Origin: Lunatimonas lonarensis
GTDB lineage: Bacteria > Bacteroidota > Bacteroidia > Cytophagales > Cyclobacteriaceae
DNA: 64,000 nucleotides
NCBI RefSeq assembly: GCF_000390185.1
Contig: NZ_AQHR01000041.1
Span: 62,001-126,000, forward strand
Direction: 5' to 3'
Below, piece by piece: positions 46,001 through 54,583 of the stretch (within the stretch, counting starts at the first letter, position 1; each line of letters begins with the position of its first letter). Position numbers and translations under genes: made by a program. The notes below the pieces were generated by a model. That model made no database searches and was not told the DNA's origin. It saw only the letters and a program-made list of their open reading frames with translations.

Positions 46001-46506
46001 TCACCAATGGCTTTGATTATAAAGGCATCAACATGTCCTTTTTGATTGATTTCAAACTGGGCCATAAGCTAAACTCCGGGACGCATATGAACGCCTACAG
46101 GCATGGGCTTGACAAGGCTACGCTTCCGGGCAGGGATGTGGGCTATGTGATAGGGGAAGGGGTTAATCCGAATGGGGAAATCAACACCAGACAAACGCCG
46201 GTTCAGTTATACTACGAGTCCATGCGAAGCTTGGTACTTTCCGAGCTGTCGATATTCAATGCGGGATCCTGGCAACTACGACAGATCACGCTGGGCTATG
46301 ACTTCACCCGCCTTTTGCCTAGCAATTTTCCCGTAAGAGGTATGCGCCTCAACGCCGTTGCAAACAACGTGGCGGTGATCAAGAAATGGGTTCCCCATAT
46401 CCATCCAGATCAGTTCGGATTCCCATCCGACAACTTGATGGGCCTGGAAGCCACCGGACTTCCCGTGAGCCGAAGCATTGGCTTTAACCTAAACCTGAAA
46501 TTCTAA
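43006..46506 (+). CDS. SusC/RagA-type TonB-dependent transporter with STN domain
   Basis: 1166 residues. Signal peptide (MLLCLLMLASTPFVVQSQG), STN domain (about residues 50-125: VGAKELFRSLEAKTGLKFVY), carboxypeptidase-like domain (INVRGRVTDANGMAMPGVSV ... GTVTDLDGNYAITVP), TonB box region (LDEVVVTALGIKR), plug (LQGKMAGVNITSLGTGPSGT ... GGNNSPLIVVDGIPLDN) and a C-terminal beta-barrel ending SIGFNLNLKF. It imports oligosaccharides or other large ligands with energy from TonB, with the SusD partner as lid. The STN domain signals to FecR, 42 bp upstream. The sugar-acid genes downstream suggest a uronic- or aldaric-acid-containing ligand. Confidence 0.97.
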   Translation: MTMKKHIPPKHIGTRIMLLCLLMLASTPFVVQSQGLGSLAIARNNSQATMDAHVMDRQVSLTLSQVGAKELFRSLEAKTGLKFVYDRGVLQSDAKISVDRRGISLYDLLHEVSLQSPFRFKLINQNIHVRLDSPAKDPKMEREDINVRGRVTDANGMAMPGVSVLVEGSTQGTVTDLDGNYAITVPEGGALVFSFIGFRNQRIAVGTQTVINITMQEDLTGLDEVVVTALGIKREAKSLGYSTSTVSQDEMTINRTPNFMNALQGKMAGVNITSLGTGPSGTSKIRIRGQSSFGGNNSPLIVVDGIPLDNTNFGARGDFSDRGSNRTSDGGDGLNSINPDNIESMTVLKGGAASALYGSRAKDGVIMITTKNRGTGKGVTVEFNSNFTHDTPMDFRDYQFEYGQGENGVRPTAPFPTSGVWSFGERFQPGMTHILFDNLEVPYEPQRNQFREFYRNGFTWTNSFTVASSTDNGGFNVMISNMDNQLIMPESDFNRKTINFGFTQTVAKKFTIWGNINYSKELRRNPPNIAEQDYSPVIIYTLANSMPMHILRDNAEDPNGNENIWSRFTNRTNPYFALKRFENIERDRVFGNITAKYDLADWIFVQGRVGQDFFAREQEYNLPHGTQRQVPAPAGFVNGQYVQDATNVREVNADFLISANKKFGDFGFLVNAGGNQMYRRFSRHNVYVQDFFSRDLYTIGNSRVRDPIYQFSERQVNSLYGSAEVSYKEFLYINGTLRNDWFSTLSPANRSILYPSITGSFIFSQAFGSTLPEWISFGKVRAAYSEVGSDTDVQPYSNNLFFNINAQQFPNSNGVPQPLGSIAGSVVPNANLRPMTVQEREFGLEMQLFDNRVGFEVTYYHKLSRDQILQAQLSDATGFLTQLINVGKSQNEGVEMLLNLNPIRTQNFRWDASFNAAYNITEVLDLGPDVSDNSITVGTADFHGELRHVVGRPMAQLYGFGLLRDAQGRVVHDPGNGRPLRNPEQMEFGSAIPTWVGGFTNGFDYKGINMSFLIDFKLGHKLNSGTHMNAYRHGLDKATLPGRDVGYVIGEGVNPNGEINTRQTPVQLYYESMRSLVLSELSIFNAGSWQLRQITLGYDFTRLLPSNFPVRGMRLNAVANNVAVIKKWVPHIHPDQFGFPSDNLMGLEATGLPVSRSIGFNLNLKF

Positions 46507-46527
46507 CCTGTGAAAAAACGGAAAATC

Positions 46528-48054
46528 ATGAAAACGATCCATCGATGTATATATTTGATGCTTTGCCTTTGGGTAGGAGTATCATGTGATAGCGGGTTCG
46601 ACGAAATGAACATCAACCCGAATGCGTTGACCTCCATTGAGCCTGTGTTTATGTTGAATACCGCAATGGTCGCATCCGCGCCCCAATACGGCAACCTTAG
46701 CTACGAAACGACCATCGTCAAACAGATGATCACCCCATTCAGTGGCGTCGGCGCTGCTGCCAATTTCAACCAGGACAACCGCAACGTCGCCGCTGGCAAC
46801 TGGCAACGTGGCTACAGAGAGGGGATCAAGAATCTGGTGACGGCTCTAAATCAAACAGAGGGCAGGCCACAATATGACAATCTGAGGCAGTTACTTCGGA
46901 TTTGGAAGGCCTACACGTTTATGATTCTGACCGACACCTACGGGGATGTACCTTATTTCGAAGCCGGTAGGGTGTTTCTTGACGGTATCACCAGTCCGGT
47001 TTATGATCGGCAGGAAGAAATCTACGACGATATACTTAAGGAACTTGATAATGCCTCTGCATCCATCAATGTTTCCGGGCCGGCTGTGGCCTCTGAGATA
47101 CTCTTCTCAGGCGATCTGGCCAAATGGAAACGATTCGGCTATTCCCTACTACTCCGCGCTGCCATGAGACACTCCAAAGTAAACCCCACCAAAGCGGCTG
47201 AATACGTTGCCAAGGCGGTAAGTGGGGGCCTTATGCAATCCAATGCAGACAATGCCATCATTCGGCATACAGCCAATTTCACCAATAATATCGGTGCCCA
47301 ATTGAATGGCGGACAGTCTGCCTTCTTTTACTTGGCGGAGGATTTTGTTACCCACCTGAGAGTAACAGCAGATCCCAGGTTGGCGTCCATCGCTGTTCGT
47401 TATGTGGGAGCGGCAAGCGGAGCAGGCCAGACAGCGGCTGCTGCCAACCGGGATCCTGGCATACAAATTGGCATGCCTTTGGGGTATGACAATACCACCA
47501 TCAGTTCAGCGGTGCAAGCAAGCGGACTTGTCAGTTTATGGGATTACTCCCAGCTGGACAGAACCCGCATGGCGGCCATTCAGGCTCCCAGTTTTTTGGT
47601 TACCTACAGTCAAACCCAGTTGCTCCTTGCAGAGGCCGCCCACAGGGGATGGACTGGTGGCAGTGCCTCTGAGTTCTTTGCCAGGGGGATTGAAGCCCAT
47701 ATGCAGCAGCTGACGACCTACGGTGCCAATACCGCGGTACCTGCCGCCGCAATTCAGCAATACATACAAAATAACCCATTGGTGCAAGGCCGTGAGCTGG
47801 AACAGATCAACACCCAATATTGGGTGTCCACCTTTCTTTTGGGTCCGGAAACCTGGGCAAACTTTAGAAGGTCTGGCTATCCCCAGCTTACTCCCAATCC
47901 CTTCCCGGGCAGTGACCTGCAAACCGAAGCATTTATTCGACGGCTCAGCTATACCGATGCGGAGTTGAACGTAAATGCGAACAATGTGGAGGCCGCCATT
48001 GCCCGTCAGGGACCGAATATCATGGATACGAGGGTTTGGTGGGACGTGAAGTAG
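46528..48054 (+). CDS. SusD/RagB-family surface lipoprotein
   Basis: 508 residues from the ATG at 46528; an in-frame GTG at 46510 is also possible. The signal peptide ends LWVGVSCDSGF (lipobox). The family start is FDEMNINPNALTSIEPVFML, and TPR-like helices follow (LRQLLRIWKAYTFMILTDTYGDVPYFEA). It is of the SusD-like type that binds ligand on the cell surface and closes over SusC. It follows SusC with only 21 bp between. Confidence 0.93.
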   Translation: MKTIHRCIYLMLCLWVGVSCDSGFDEMNINPNALTSIEPVFMLNTAMVASAPQYGNLSYETTIVKQMITPFSGVGAAANFNQDNRNVAAGNWQRGYREGIKNLVTALNQTEGRPQYDNLRQLLRIWKAYTFMILTDTYGDVPYFEAGRVFLDGITSPVYDRQEEIYDDILKELDNASASINVSGPAVASEILFSGDLAKWKRFGYSLLLRAAMRHSKVNPTKAAEYVAKAVSGGLMQSNADNAIIRHTANFTNNIGAQLNGGQSAFFYLAEDFVTHLRVTADPRLASIAVRYVGAASGAGQTAAAANRDPGIQIGMPLGYDNTTISSAVQASGLVSLWDYSQLDRTRMAAIQAPSFLVTYSQTQLLLAEAAHRGWTGGSASEFFARGIEAHMQQLTTYGANTAVPAAAIQQYIQNNPLVQGRELEQINTQYWVSTFLLGPETWANFRRSGYPQLTPNPFPGSDLQTEAFIRRLSYTDAELNVNANNVEAAIARQGPNIMDTRVWWDVK

Positions 48055-48115
48055 TTTTTTGTTAAATAAATACTTACTTTTTACAACAAAAAAACACGCA
48101 CGGTAAACCCAGATT

Positions 48116-48895
48116 ATGAAAGGATTGAAAAAAAGATTGAATGCAGGAGAAACACTGACTGGCTGCTGGCTGAATTTAGGAAGTTCTGTTACAGCTGAAA
48201 TTGTGGGCCTGGCCGGTTTCGACTGGGTACTGTTAGACTTGGAGCATGGGGCAGGGGAACCGAAGGACCTGCTCCATCAACTTCAGGCGTTGGAGCATAC
48301 GGGAGCGGCACCGATCGTAAGGGTGGAAAGCGTCGCCAAACAGCGCATACACCGGGTATTGGATGTGGGAGCGGAAGGAGTGATGTGCCCTCAGATCAAG
48401 ACGGTCGAGGATGCGGAGACCGCGATCAAAGGAATACACTATCCCCCGTTCGGTCACCGTGGCGTGGCCAAAATGGTGCGTGCCACCGGCTTTGGAAAGC
48501 AGTTTGACCAATACCGGCAGCTTACCCACGAGAACCTACTGGGAATCATACAGATTGAAACCAAGGAGGCCGTGGATCAGGTCGAGGCGATTGCTGCCAT
48601 CGAAGGGGTAGATGTATTGTTCATTGGCCCGGCAGATCTGTCTATGTCGCTGGGTATTTTTGGGCAATTGGATCATCCAACCTTCACCGCTGCTTTGGAT
48701 CGTATTCTGACGGCTGCACGAAATGCGGGTAAGGCTACGGGAATTCTGTTATTTGATCCGGCGGAATTCGACAAATACCAAGCAATGGGCATCCAATTGA
48801 TCGCCTGTAGTTCTGACGCCACTTTTGTGGCGAACGGAGCTGCCGACCTGGCCAAGAAGCTTAATCAGCAAAAAAGAAAGGTTGATCCCAACTGA
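48116..48895 (+). CDS. garL: HpcH/HpaI-type class II aldolase, GarL-like
   Basis: 259 residues. Visible family motifs: FDWVLLDLEHGAGEP (base His and metal region), IVRVESVAKQRIHRVLDVGA, GVMCPQIKTVEDAE, GIIQIETKEAVDQVEAIAAI and VLFIGPADLSMSLG. Such aldolases split 2-keto-3-deoxy acids; GarL splits 5-keto-4-deoxy-D-glucarate into pyruvate and tartronate semialdehyde. With the GarR-like reductase and GudD-like dehydratase downstream this role is likely, though rhamnonate-type or other substrates remain possible. Its stop overlaps the permease start (TGATG). Confidence 0.85.
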   Translation: MKGLKKRLNAGETLTGCWLNLGSSVTAEIVGLAGFDWVLLDLEHGAGEPKDLLHQLQALEHTGAAPIVRVESVAKQRIHRVLDVGAEGVMCPQIKTVEDAETAIKGIHYPPFGHRGVAKMVRATGFGKQFDQYRQLTHENLLGIIQIETKEAVDQVEAIAAIEGVDVLFIGPADLSMSLGIFGQLDHPTFTAALDRILTAARNAGKATGILLFDPAEFDKYQAMGIQLIACSSDATFVANGAADLAKKLNQQKRKVDPN

Positions 48896-50346
48896 TGGAT
48901 ATGCTACATGACCCGTTGATTATCTTATTGATCGGAATGGTTTTGGTCATTGGTGGCATCATAGCCTTCCGCCTAAACCCATTCTTAGCACTGCTTTTGG
49001 CTGCTTTGGTTGTCGCTTGGATGACGCCGGAGACCTCCATAGTGGAATACGGACTTAGTAGAGGCATGAGTCAGTCCGCTGCCGAGAGCCTAGCGGCGCG
49101 TCCGATCGGAGATCGCATTGCCGCTGCGTTTGGAACCACCACCGGGCAGATCGGTATATTGATTGCCATGGCCGCCATAATTGGCAAATGTATGTTGGTG
49201 AGTGGTGCCGCCGAGCGCATTGTTCGGTCTATTCTGAGGGTTACCGGAGAGCAAAAGGCTCCTGTAGCGTTTATCAGTGGAAGCTTTTTCTTGGGGATTC
49301 CCGTGTTTTTTGACACGGTGTTCTACCTCATGATCCCATTGGCAAAGGCCATGGCCATGAAGCTAAAGGGCAACTACCTCTTGCTCGTGCTTTGCGTAAC
49401 GGCAGGTGCCGCTATGGCCAATTCGCTGGTACCGCCAACTCCCGGGCCCCTGTTTCTCATTGCGGAAATGGACATACCCATCGGAATGATGATGGTGGGA
49501 GGCTTTTTGGTGGGGTTGGTGACGATTGCCGTAGGGTATTTCTTTTCCGTCTGGGCCAATCGACGCTGGGAAATACCCTTGCGGGATTCCCCCGAAGCAC
49601 CCTTATCCGAAATCAAAGCGCTGGCTGAAAAAGATGTTTCCTCTTTGCCGGGAGTGCTGAGTTCCCTTGGACCCATAATTATTCCGCTCGGATTGATCAG
49701 CTTAAAGGCCGGTCTGGAAACCTTTTTCACTCCCGAAAGCATCCTTTTGACCGGTGGCCTGACGAAGTGGGCCATTGAGGCGGTGCTCTTTTTCGGAGAA
49801 AAGAACCTTGCGTTGATTTTGGGTGCATTGGCAGCCATTCTTACCGTAGTGCAGCAAAAGTCCAGCGAGAAGGATCAGGTCATTAAATCGGTGCAGGTTG
49901 CATTGACAAGTGCAGGGGTGATTATCCTTATTACGGCAGCCGGGGGGGCGTTTGGGGCAATGCTCCAACAAACAGGAATCAGCGGCAGAATTGCGGAACT
50001 CACCACCGGGTATCAGATGGCGTTGATCCCTTTGGCGTTCTTTGTTACAGCACTGGTCAGGACGGCACAGGGTTCTGCAACCGTAGCCATGATCACTGCC
50101 TCCGGTATCCTATCTGGCATGGCCACGACCTCGTTGGAGTATCATCAATTGTACCTAGGTCTGTCCATTGCATGCGGTTCCAAGCTTGTGCCCTGGATGA
50201 ATGACAGTGGTTTTTGGATCGTCTGCAAGATGAGTAACCTGACCGAAAAGGAAGCCCTAAAAACATTTTCTCCACTCTTAACCATTATGGGCTTCGCCGG
50301 GCTAGCTGTGATTATGCTGGCGGCCAAGCTGTTTCCATTGATTTAA
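48895..50346 (+). CDS. GntP-family gluconate/sugar-acid permease
   Basis: 483 residues, about 12-14 hydrophobic segments from LIILLIGMVLVIGGIIAFRL to AVIMLAAKLFP. The GntP family motifs GIPVFFDTVFYLMIPLAKAM and GSATVAMITASGIL are present. It carries gluconate, glucarate-type or keto-deoxy acids across the inner membrane by proton symport. The ATG overlaps the aldolase stop, so the two are co-translated. Confidence 0.92.
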   Translation: MDMLHDPLIILLIGMVLVIGGIIAFRLNPFLALLLAALVVAWMTPETSIVEYGLSRGMSQSAAESLAARPIGDRIAAAFGTTTGQIGILIAMAAIIGKCMLVSGAAERIVRSILRVTGEQKAPVAFISGSFFLGIPVFFDTVFYLMIPLAKAMAMKLKGNYLLLVLCVTAGAAMANSLVPPTPGPLFLIAEMDIPIGMMMVGGFLVGLVTIAVGYFFSVWANRRWEIPLRDSPEAPLSEIKALAEKDVSSLPGVLSSLGPIIIPLGLISLKAGLETFFTPESILLTGGLTKWAIEAVLFFGEKNLALILGALAAILTVVQQKSSEKDQVIKSVQVALTSAGVIILITAAGGAFGAMLQQTGISGRIAELTTGYQMALIPLAFFVTALVRTAQGSATVAMITASGILSGMATTSLEYHQLYLGLSIACGSKLVPWMNDSGFWIVCKMSNLTEKEALKTFSPLLTIMGFAGLAVIMLAAKLFPLI

Positions 50347-50377
50347 ATTTGTAACCACTCCTTAAATAGAAATACAC

Positions 50378-51559
50378 ATGAAGACCCAAAATTCAAACCA
50401 AGCAAAAACAGAGACAATTCAACGGAGAAGCTTTGTTAAACTCCTTTCAGCGGGTTCTGTCGGTGCCATTGCACTGGGACAAACCTTGTCAAGCTGCACT
50501 TCCTCCCAAGATGCCCAGGAAGCATCAACAACAACGGCAAAACCCAAAAAAGTACTCATGAAGCTGGGCTGCCAATCCGGCGGAACCACGGAGGAGAATT
50601 TGGCCTTTAAGGCGAGACATGGTGTTTTTCACCTGGATGGCGGCATGCCCGCTTTTGTGGAGGGCAAGGGATGGGACCTGGAAGACTCCTTAAGAAAAAA
50701 AGAGGCCTGTGAAAAATACGGGATAAATCTGGACGCCTACCATTTGCCGCTCACGTCGGCGGGTATTGATCGGGTTATCATTCCCAATATCATGCTGGGG
50801 AAAAGTCCGGAAAGGGATCGGGAAATTGAAATGGTACAGCAGATGATCGAGGTATCGGCCAAGACCGGCATCAAGGTGCTAAACTACAATACAACCATTC
50901 TACCGGTACTCCGAACCGAACGTACCATTGACCCAAAGCGGGGTTTTGCCAGTTACAGCACTTGGAACTATGAGGAAGCCCTGAGAAAGGAGCAGCCGCT
51001 TACCATTGCCGGGATAGTAGGGATTGACGAGATATTTGAGCGCATAACCTATTTTCTTGATCGGGTTTTGCCAGTAGCCGAGGAATATAAGGTTAAATTG
51101 GCCAATCACATTGCAGATCCTCCCGTAGAACCAGGTTTTCGGGGAATAACCCGATGGAATAGCCCGGATGTGTTTGAAGGAATAAAGCGTTTTGCCCAAT
51201 TATACGACAGCCCGTATCATGGCTTCAATTTTTGCATTGGATCAATAGCGGAAGGGCTAAAGGATCCAGCCACTGAAATATTTCCCATCATCGAATGGGT
51301 GGGAAAAAGAAAGCAAATCTTCAACGTACACCTGAGGAACATCAAAGGAGGCTGGAATAATTTTCAGGAGGTATATCCAGATAACGGCGACATGAATTTC
51401 TTTCACGTCGTACGTGCTCTTCGGGATGTCGAATACGATGGGATGGTTATGCCTGATCATGTTCCTTACTCCGATGCGCCGGGGGCAAATCTACAGGCCT
51501 TCTCTTTTGCCTATGGCCATATAAGTGCGCTGCTTTTAGCGGCAGATACCGAGGCCTAG
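50378..51559 (+). CDS. Tat-exported TIM-barrel protein, UxuA (mannonate dehydratase)-like
   Basis: 393 residues. Signal with twin arginine: QRRSFVKLLSAGSVGAIALG, then a Ser/Cys-rich stretch LSSCTSSQ (possible lipobox). The TIM barrel shows the UxuA-like strands KLGCQSGGTTEENLAFKARH, VKLANHIADPPVEP, HLRNIKGGWNNFQEVY, then DNGDMNFFHVVRALRDVEYD and MVMPDHVPY. Metal-binding His, Cys and His residues are preserved in HIADPP, FCIGS, HLRN and DHVP. It may dehydrate mannonate or a related acid outside the cytoplasm. UxuA itself is cytoplasmic, so the export is odd. Confidence 0.75.
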   Translation: MKTQNSNQAKTETIQRRSFVKLLSAGSVGAIALGQTLSSCTSSQDAQEASTTTAKPKKVLMKLGCQSGGTTEENLAFKARHGVFHLDGGMPAFVEGKGWDLEDSLRKKEACEKYGINLDAYHLPLTSAGIDRVIIPNIMLGKSPERDREIEMVQQMIEVSAKTGIKVLNYNTTILPVLRTERTIDPKRGFASYSTWNYEEALRKEQPLTIAGIVGIDEIFERITYFLDRVLPVAEEYKVKLANHIADPPVEPGFRGITRWNSPDVFEGIKRFAQLYDSPYHGFNFCIGSIAEGLKDPATEIFPIIEWVGKRKQIFNVHLRNIKGGWNNFQEVYPDNGDMNFFHVVRALRDVEYDGMVMPDHVPYSDAPGANLQAFSFAYGHISALLLAADTEA

Positions 51560-51591
51560 ACTGGTTTCTTTTCTGGAATTTGAACTCCGGT

Positions 51592-51658
51592 TTTGGGAAT
51601 TACCGCTAGATTAGTACCTTGGTGAGTGAGGTGCTCGCCGATTGGATAAACCAATCGG
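51592..51658 (+). promoter_or_regulatory. Internal promoter and hairpin/operator before the GarR-like gene
   Basis: TTTG (51592-51595) and TACCTTGG (51615-51622), 19 bp apart, are one base from the -33/-7 consensus. Right after this lies the perfect inverted repeat CCGATTGG-ATAAA-CCAATCGG (51638-51658), with no T-run. It would be in the 5' leader of garR and may be an operator or mRNA-stability stem. The 128-bp gap is the largest inside the catabolic set. Confidence 0.5.
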
Positions 51659-51687
51659 TTAACAAACATATAGATGAACAATCAACT

Positions 51688-52563
51688 ATGAAGAAAATAG
51701 GATTTATCGGACTGGGCATTATGGGAAAACCCATGGCGCTAAATTTAATCAAGGCTGGCTACGCGCTGAATGTACTTAAGAGCAGTTCGGCAGCCAGTGA
51801 ACTGGAATCCAACGGGGCGAAATTGTTTGAAAGCAGTAAAGCAGTGGCCGAAAATTCCGATGTAGTAATTACCATGTTGCCCGATTCCCCGGAGGTAAAG
51901 AAGGTGGTATTTGGGGTTGAAGGTGTGTACGAAGGAATTCGTTCGGGAACTGTTTTTGTGGATATGTCGACGATCGCCCCGTCAGCGGCTAGGGAAATCT
52001 ATGATAGACTTCAGGAAAAAGGCGTCGAAGCCATCGATGCGCCGGTTTCCGGTGGCCAAGTAGGTGCGGAGACAGGGAACCTTTCCATCATGTGTGGCGG
52101 AAATCAACAGGCATTTGAAGCGGTGTTGCCTCTTTTTCAGGTGATGGGCAAGAGTGCCGTACTGATCGGTGATGCGGGGGCAGGTCAAATGACCAAAGCC
52201 TGCAATCAGATGATCGTAGGAATGACTATACAGGCCGTCAGCGAATCGTTCACCCTTGCAAAGAAGGCCGGTGTGGATCTGGCCAAGATGAGGGAGGCTT
52301 TATTGGGAGGTTTTGCACAAAGCCGTATACTGGACCTGCACGGGCAGCGTATCATCGATCGAAACTTCAACCCAGGATTTAAGATCAAGTTGCATCGAAA
52401 AGATATGAATATCGCATTGGAGGCAGGTAAGGAGTTTTCCGTTCCCCTGTATGGTTCCGCTTTGGTCGCCAGTCACATGGATGCCCTGCTCGCCTTGGGC
52501 AATGGAGAAAAAGACCATAGTTCCATCGCCTTGTTGATGGAAAAACTCTCGGGACTTGAATAA
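51688..52563 (+). CDS. garR: Tartronate semialdehyde reductase / beta-hydroxyacid dehydrogenase, GarR-like
   Basis: 291 residues from the ATG at 51688. NAD(P)-binding motif KKIGFIGLGIMGKPMALNL, substrate motif DAPVSGGQVGAETGNLSIM, catalytic Lys in MTKACNQMIVG, and the C-terminal FKIKLHRKDMNIALE. These are hallmarks of 3-hydroxyisobutyrate/tartronate-semialdehyde reductases. Beside the HpaI-type aldolase and the glucarate dehydratase it fits the role of turning tartronate semialdehyde into glycerate. Confidence 0.88.
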   Translation: MKKIGFIGLGIMGKPMALNLIKAGYALNVLKSSSAASELESNGAKLFESSKAVAENSDVVITMLPDSPEVKKVVFGVEGVYEGIRSGTVFVDMSTIAPSAAREIYDRLQEKGVEAIDAPVSGGQVGAETGNLSIMCGGNQQAFEAVLPLFQVMGKSAVLIGDAGAGQMTKACNQMIVGMTIQAVSESFTLAKKAGVDLAKMREALLGGFAQSRILDLHGQRIIDRNFNPGFKIKLHRKDMNIALEAGKEFSVPLYGSALVASHMDALLALGNGEKDHSSIALLMEKLSGLE

Positions 52564-52602
52564 AGGTTAATTTTATTAAATAAAAACCAAACTAATCAAC
52601 TG

Positions 52603-53907
52603 GTGGTTAAGAATTCAGGTTCCAAGATCTGTGGGATGGTGATCACCCCGATTGCCATCAAGGATCCGCCATTGTTAAATGCAGCGGGCGTCCATGCTCC
52701 CTATGCGCTCCGGACCATACTGGAATTGGTTACGGAAAGCGGAATAGTGGGAATCAGTGAAATTCCGGGAAACGTACAGACCAACGAGGCATTGGAGTCT
52801 GCCCGGTCTATGGTCCTTGGAATGGATCCATTTCATCTCAACGCGCTGCAAAATAGGCTAGCTGCCTATTTTGGCGATGAAACTGCCGCCTCCCGAGGGG
52901 ATACACCCTGGGATCAGCGCAAACTTGTACATGTATTCAGTGCGTTGGAGGTGGCCTGCCTGGATATTCAGGGCAAGATGTTGGATCGTCCTGTGGTTGA
53001 TTTGCTCGGAGGAAAAATGCGTGACAGTGTACCCTACGCTGCCTATTTGTTTTTCAAATACGAAGGGGCAGGAGGGGTACTCGGAACGGGCCAAGATCCG
53101 GCGGCTATGGGCTGGGCCGCTGCCAGACAGAAGGAGGCCGTAGATCCGGAGGGAATTGTAGCACAAGCCAAGGCTATGTGCGCGGAATTTGGATTCCAGT
53201 CCATCAAGCTCAAAGGTGGTGCGTTCGAGCCCCGGCTCGAAACCGATTCTATGTTTGCGTTGTACGAGGCTTTCGGTAAAGACATTCCTCTGCGTTTTGA
53301 CCCAAATGCGATTTGGAAACCTGAAACCGGTCTCCAATTCGGCAAGGAATTGGAGCCGATTTTAGAATACCTGGAGGACCCTGTTCGCGGTCAGCAGAAC
53401 ATGGCCGATTTACGGAAAAAGTTGGGCATTCCGTTGGCAACCAACATGTGTACCACTTCTTTTGGGGATATTCCGAGCAGTATAAGGCTTGGTTCAGAAG
53501 ACATCATTTTAAGTGATCACCATTTTTGGGGTGGCTTGAGGTCTTCCATGGAGCTGGCCAAAATGTGCAGAACATTTGGCAGGGATCTTTCCATGCATTC
53601 CAACAGCCATTTGGGCATTTCCATGGCTGCCATGACCCACTTGGGAGCGGCGCTACCCGAGATGCCCTATGCACTGGATACCCACTATCCGTGGCAATCC
53701 GAGGACGTGATTCTCGGCGGAAAACTCCCTATAGTGGACGGGGCGGTAGCAGTGCCCTCCGGCCCTGGTCTAGGCGTCGAGTTGGATCGGTCTATGCTGG
53801 CAAAGCTGCATGCCGACTACCTGGCATGTGGCCTGACCAAACGGGACGACGAGGCCGAAATGCAAAAATACCATCCGGGCTGGAAATTTGAAACCATCCG
53901 TTGGTAG
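52603..53907 (+). CDS. gudD: Glucarate dehydratase-like enolase-superfamily enzyme
   Basis: 434 residues. The start is a GTG at 52603; the first ATG (52636) would remove part of the usual N-terminus. Family residues: IKLKGGAFEPR (catalytic KxK), RFDPNAIW (metal Asp and Asn), LEDPVRGQ (Glu), ILSDHHFWGG (Asp) and HSNSHLGIS (catalytic His). The KLKGG plus HSNSHLG pair is characteristic of D-glucarate dehydratase. It makes 5-keto-4-deoxyglucarate from glucarate or idarate. Last gene of the sugar-acid set; followed by a terminator. Confidence 0.92.
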   Translation: MVKNSGSKICGMVITPIAIKDPPLLNAAGVHAPYALRTILELVTESGIVGISEIPGNVQTNEALESARSMVLGMDPFHLNALQNRLAAYFGDETAASRGDTPWDQRKLVHVFSALEVACLDIQGKMLDRPVVDLLGGKMRDSVPYAAYLFFKYEGAGGVLGTGQDPAAMGWAAARQKEAVDPEGIVAQAKAMCAEFGFQSIKLKGGAFEPRLETDSMFALYEAFGKDIPLRFDPNAIWKPETGLQFGKELEPILEYLEDPVRGQQNMADLRKKLGIPLATNMCTTSFGDIPSSIRLGSEDIILSDHHFWGGLRSSMELAKMCRTFGRDLSMHSNSHLGISMAAMTHLGAALPEMPYALDTHYPWQSEDVILGGKLPIVDGAVAVPSGPGLGVELDRSMLAKLHADYLACGLTKRDDEAEMQKYHPGWKFETIRW

Positions 53908-53929
53908 GTCATTTATGGTTAAAATGGAC

Positions 53930-53979
53930 AACCTAAACCAAAAATCGGTATTTCGAATTGGTTTGGGTTTCTTTTTTTC
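53930..53979 (+). terminator. Intrinsic terminator of the sugar-acid operon
   Basis: AACCTAAACC (53930-53939) pairs with GGTTTGGGTT (53960-53969) with one G-T wobble, then a T-rich run (TTCTTTTTTT region) follows. It lies 23 bp after the gudD stop. Confidence 0.75.
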
Positions 53980-54013
53980 GGTTTAAATGGACCTCAAGAA
54001 ACCATGGCGATCC

Positions 54014-54547
54014 CTAAAACTTGCCCAAGTTGTTGAAGTACTTTATTTTTTCGTTCAACTGTTTGAAATCCAACACTCCGCTTGTTTCGGTTAGGTGGCT
54101 ACAAATGGCAAGTGCTTTATTTATCCTACTGTGGGGATTTTTCACCTTTGCAACCAAGTAAATCAAGGCCCGCTGTTTTCCCTTGGTCAACCGTTGAAAG
54201 TATTCATTGGCCTCTACTTCCTGTTTGAGAAGTTCTTCAAATTCTGCCGGCATTTCATGGCCGTAAAGGGAGTTATCCTTTTCCATTCGAACCCGTACGC
54301 TTTGCCCCTCTTTAATTTCAAGGGAAGCCACAAGGGGCTTATTGATCAAAATAAACCAATAATCGCTTTGCTTCATCAAGGCGAGGTGCAGCCTCTCTGA
54401 GTGTTCTACCCACACCAATACCCTTCTGTTGTCGCCGTCGATAAACATAACCGCAATATCGTCGGGAACAGGAATGTGGTACCGCCAGAGGGAGGAGTGA
54501 AAATCTTCCAAGGTAGAAGCGAACCGGATGGAGATGGGTGAATCCAT
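54014..54547 (-). CDS. YdeI/OmpD-associated protein with DUF1905 domain
   Basis: 177 residues. The first ~100 residues form the DUF1905 beta barrel (SIRFASTLEDFHSSLWRYHI ... VRVRMEKDNSLYGHEMPAEF). The C-terminus is the YdeI-type helical pattern EYFQRLTKGKQRALIYLVAK, followed by VKNPHSRINKALAICSHL. Proteins of this kind are common in Bacteroidota, but the function is unknown; bacteriocin protection has been proposed for the YdeI family. It begins 36 bp after the acylase gene ends and may share its transcript. Confidence 0.82.
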   Translation of the reverse strand: MDSPISIRFASTLEDFHSSLWRYHIPVPDDIAVMFIDGDNRRVLVWVEHSERLHLALMKQSDYWFILINKPLVASLEIKEGQSVRVRMEKDNSLYGHEMPAEFEELLKQEVEANEYFQRLTKGKQRALIYLVAKVKNPHSRINKALAICSHLTETSGVLDFKQLNEKIKYFNNLGKF

Positions 54548-54583
54548 GAATTTATGGCTTTGGTAAGAACACCATCTAAACCG

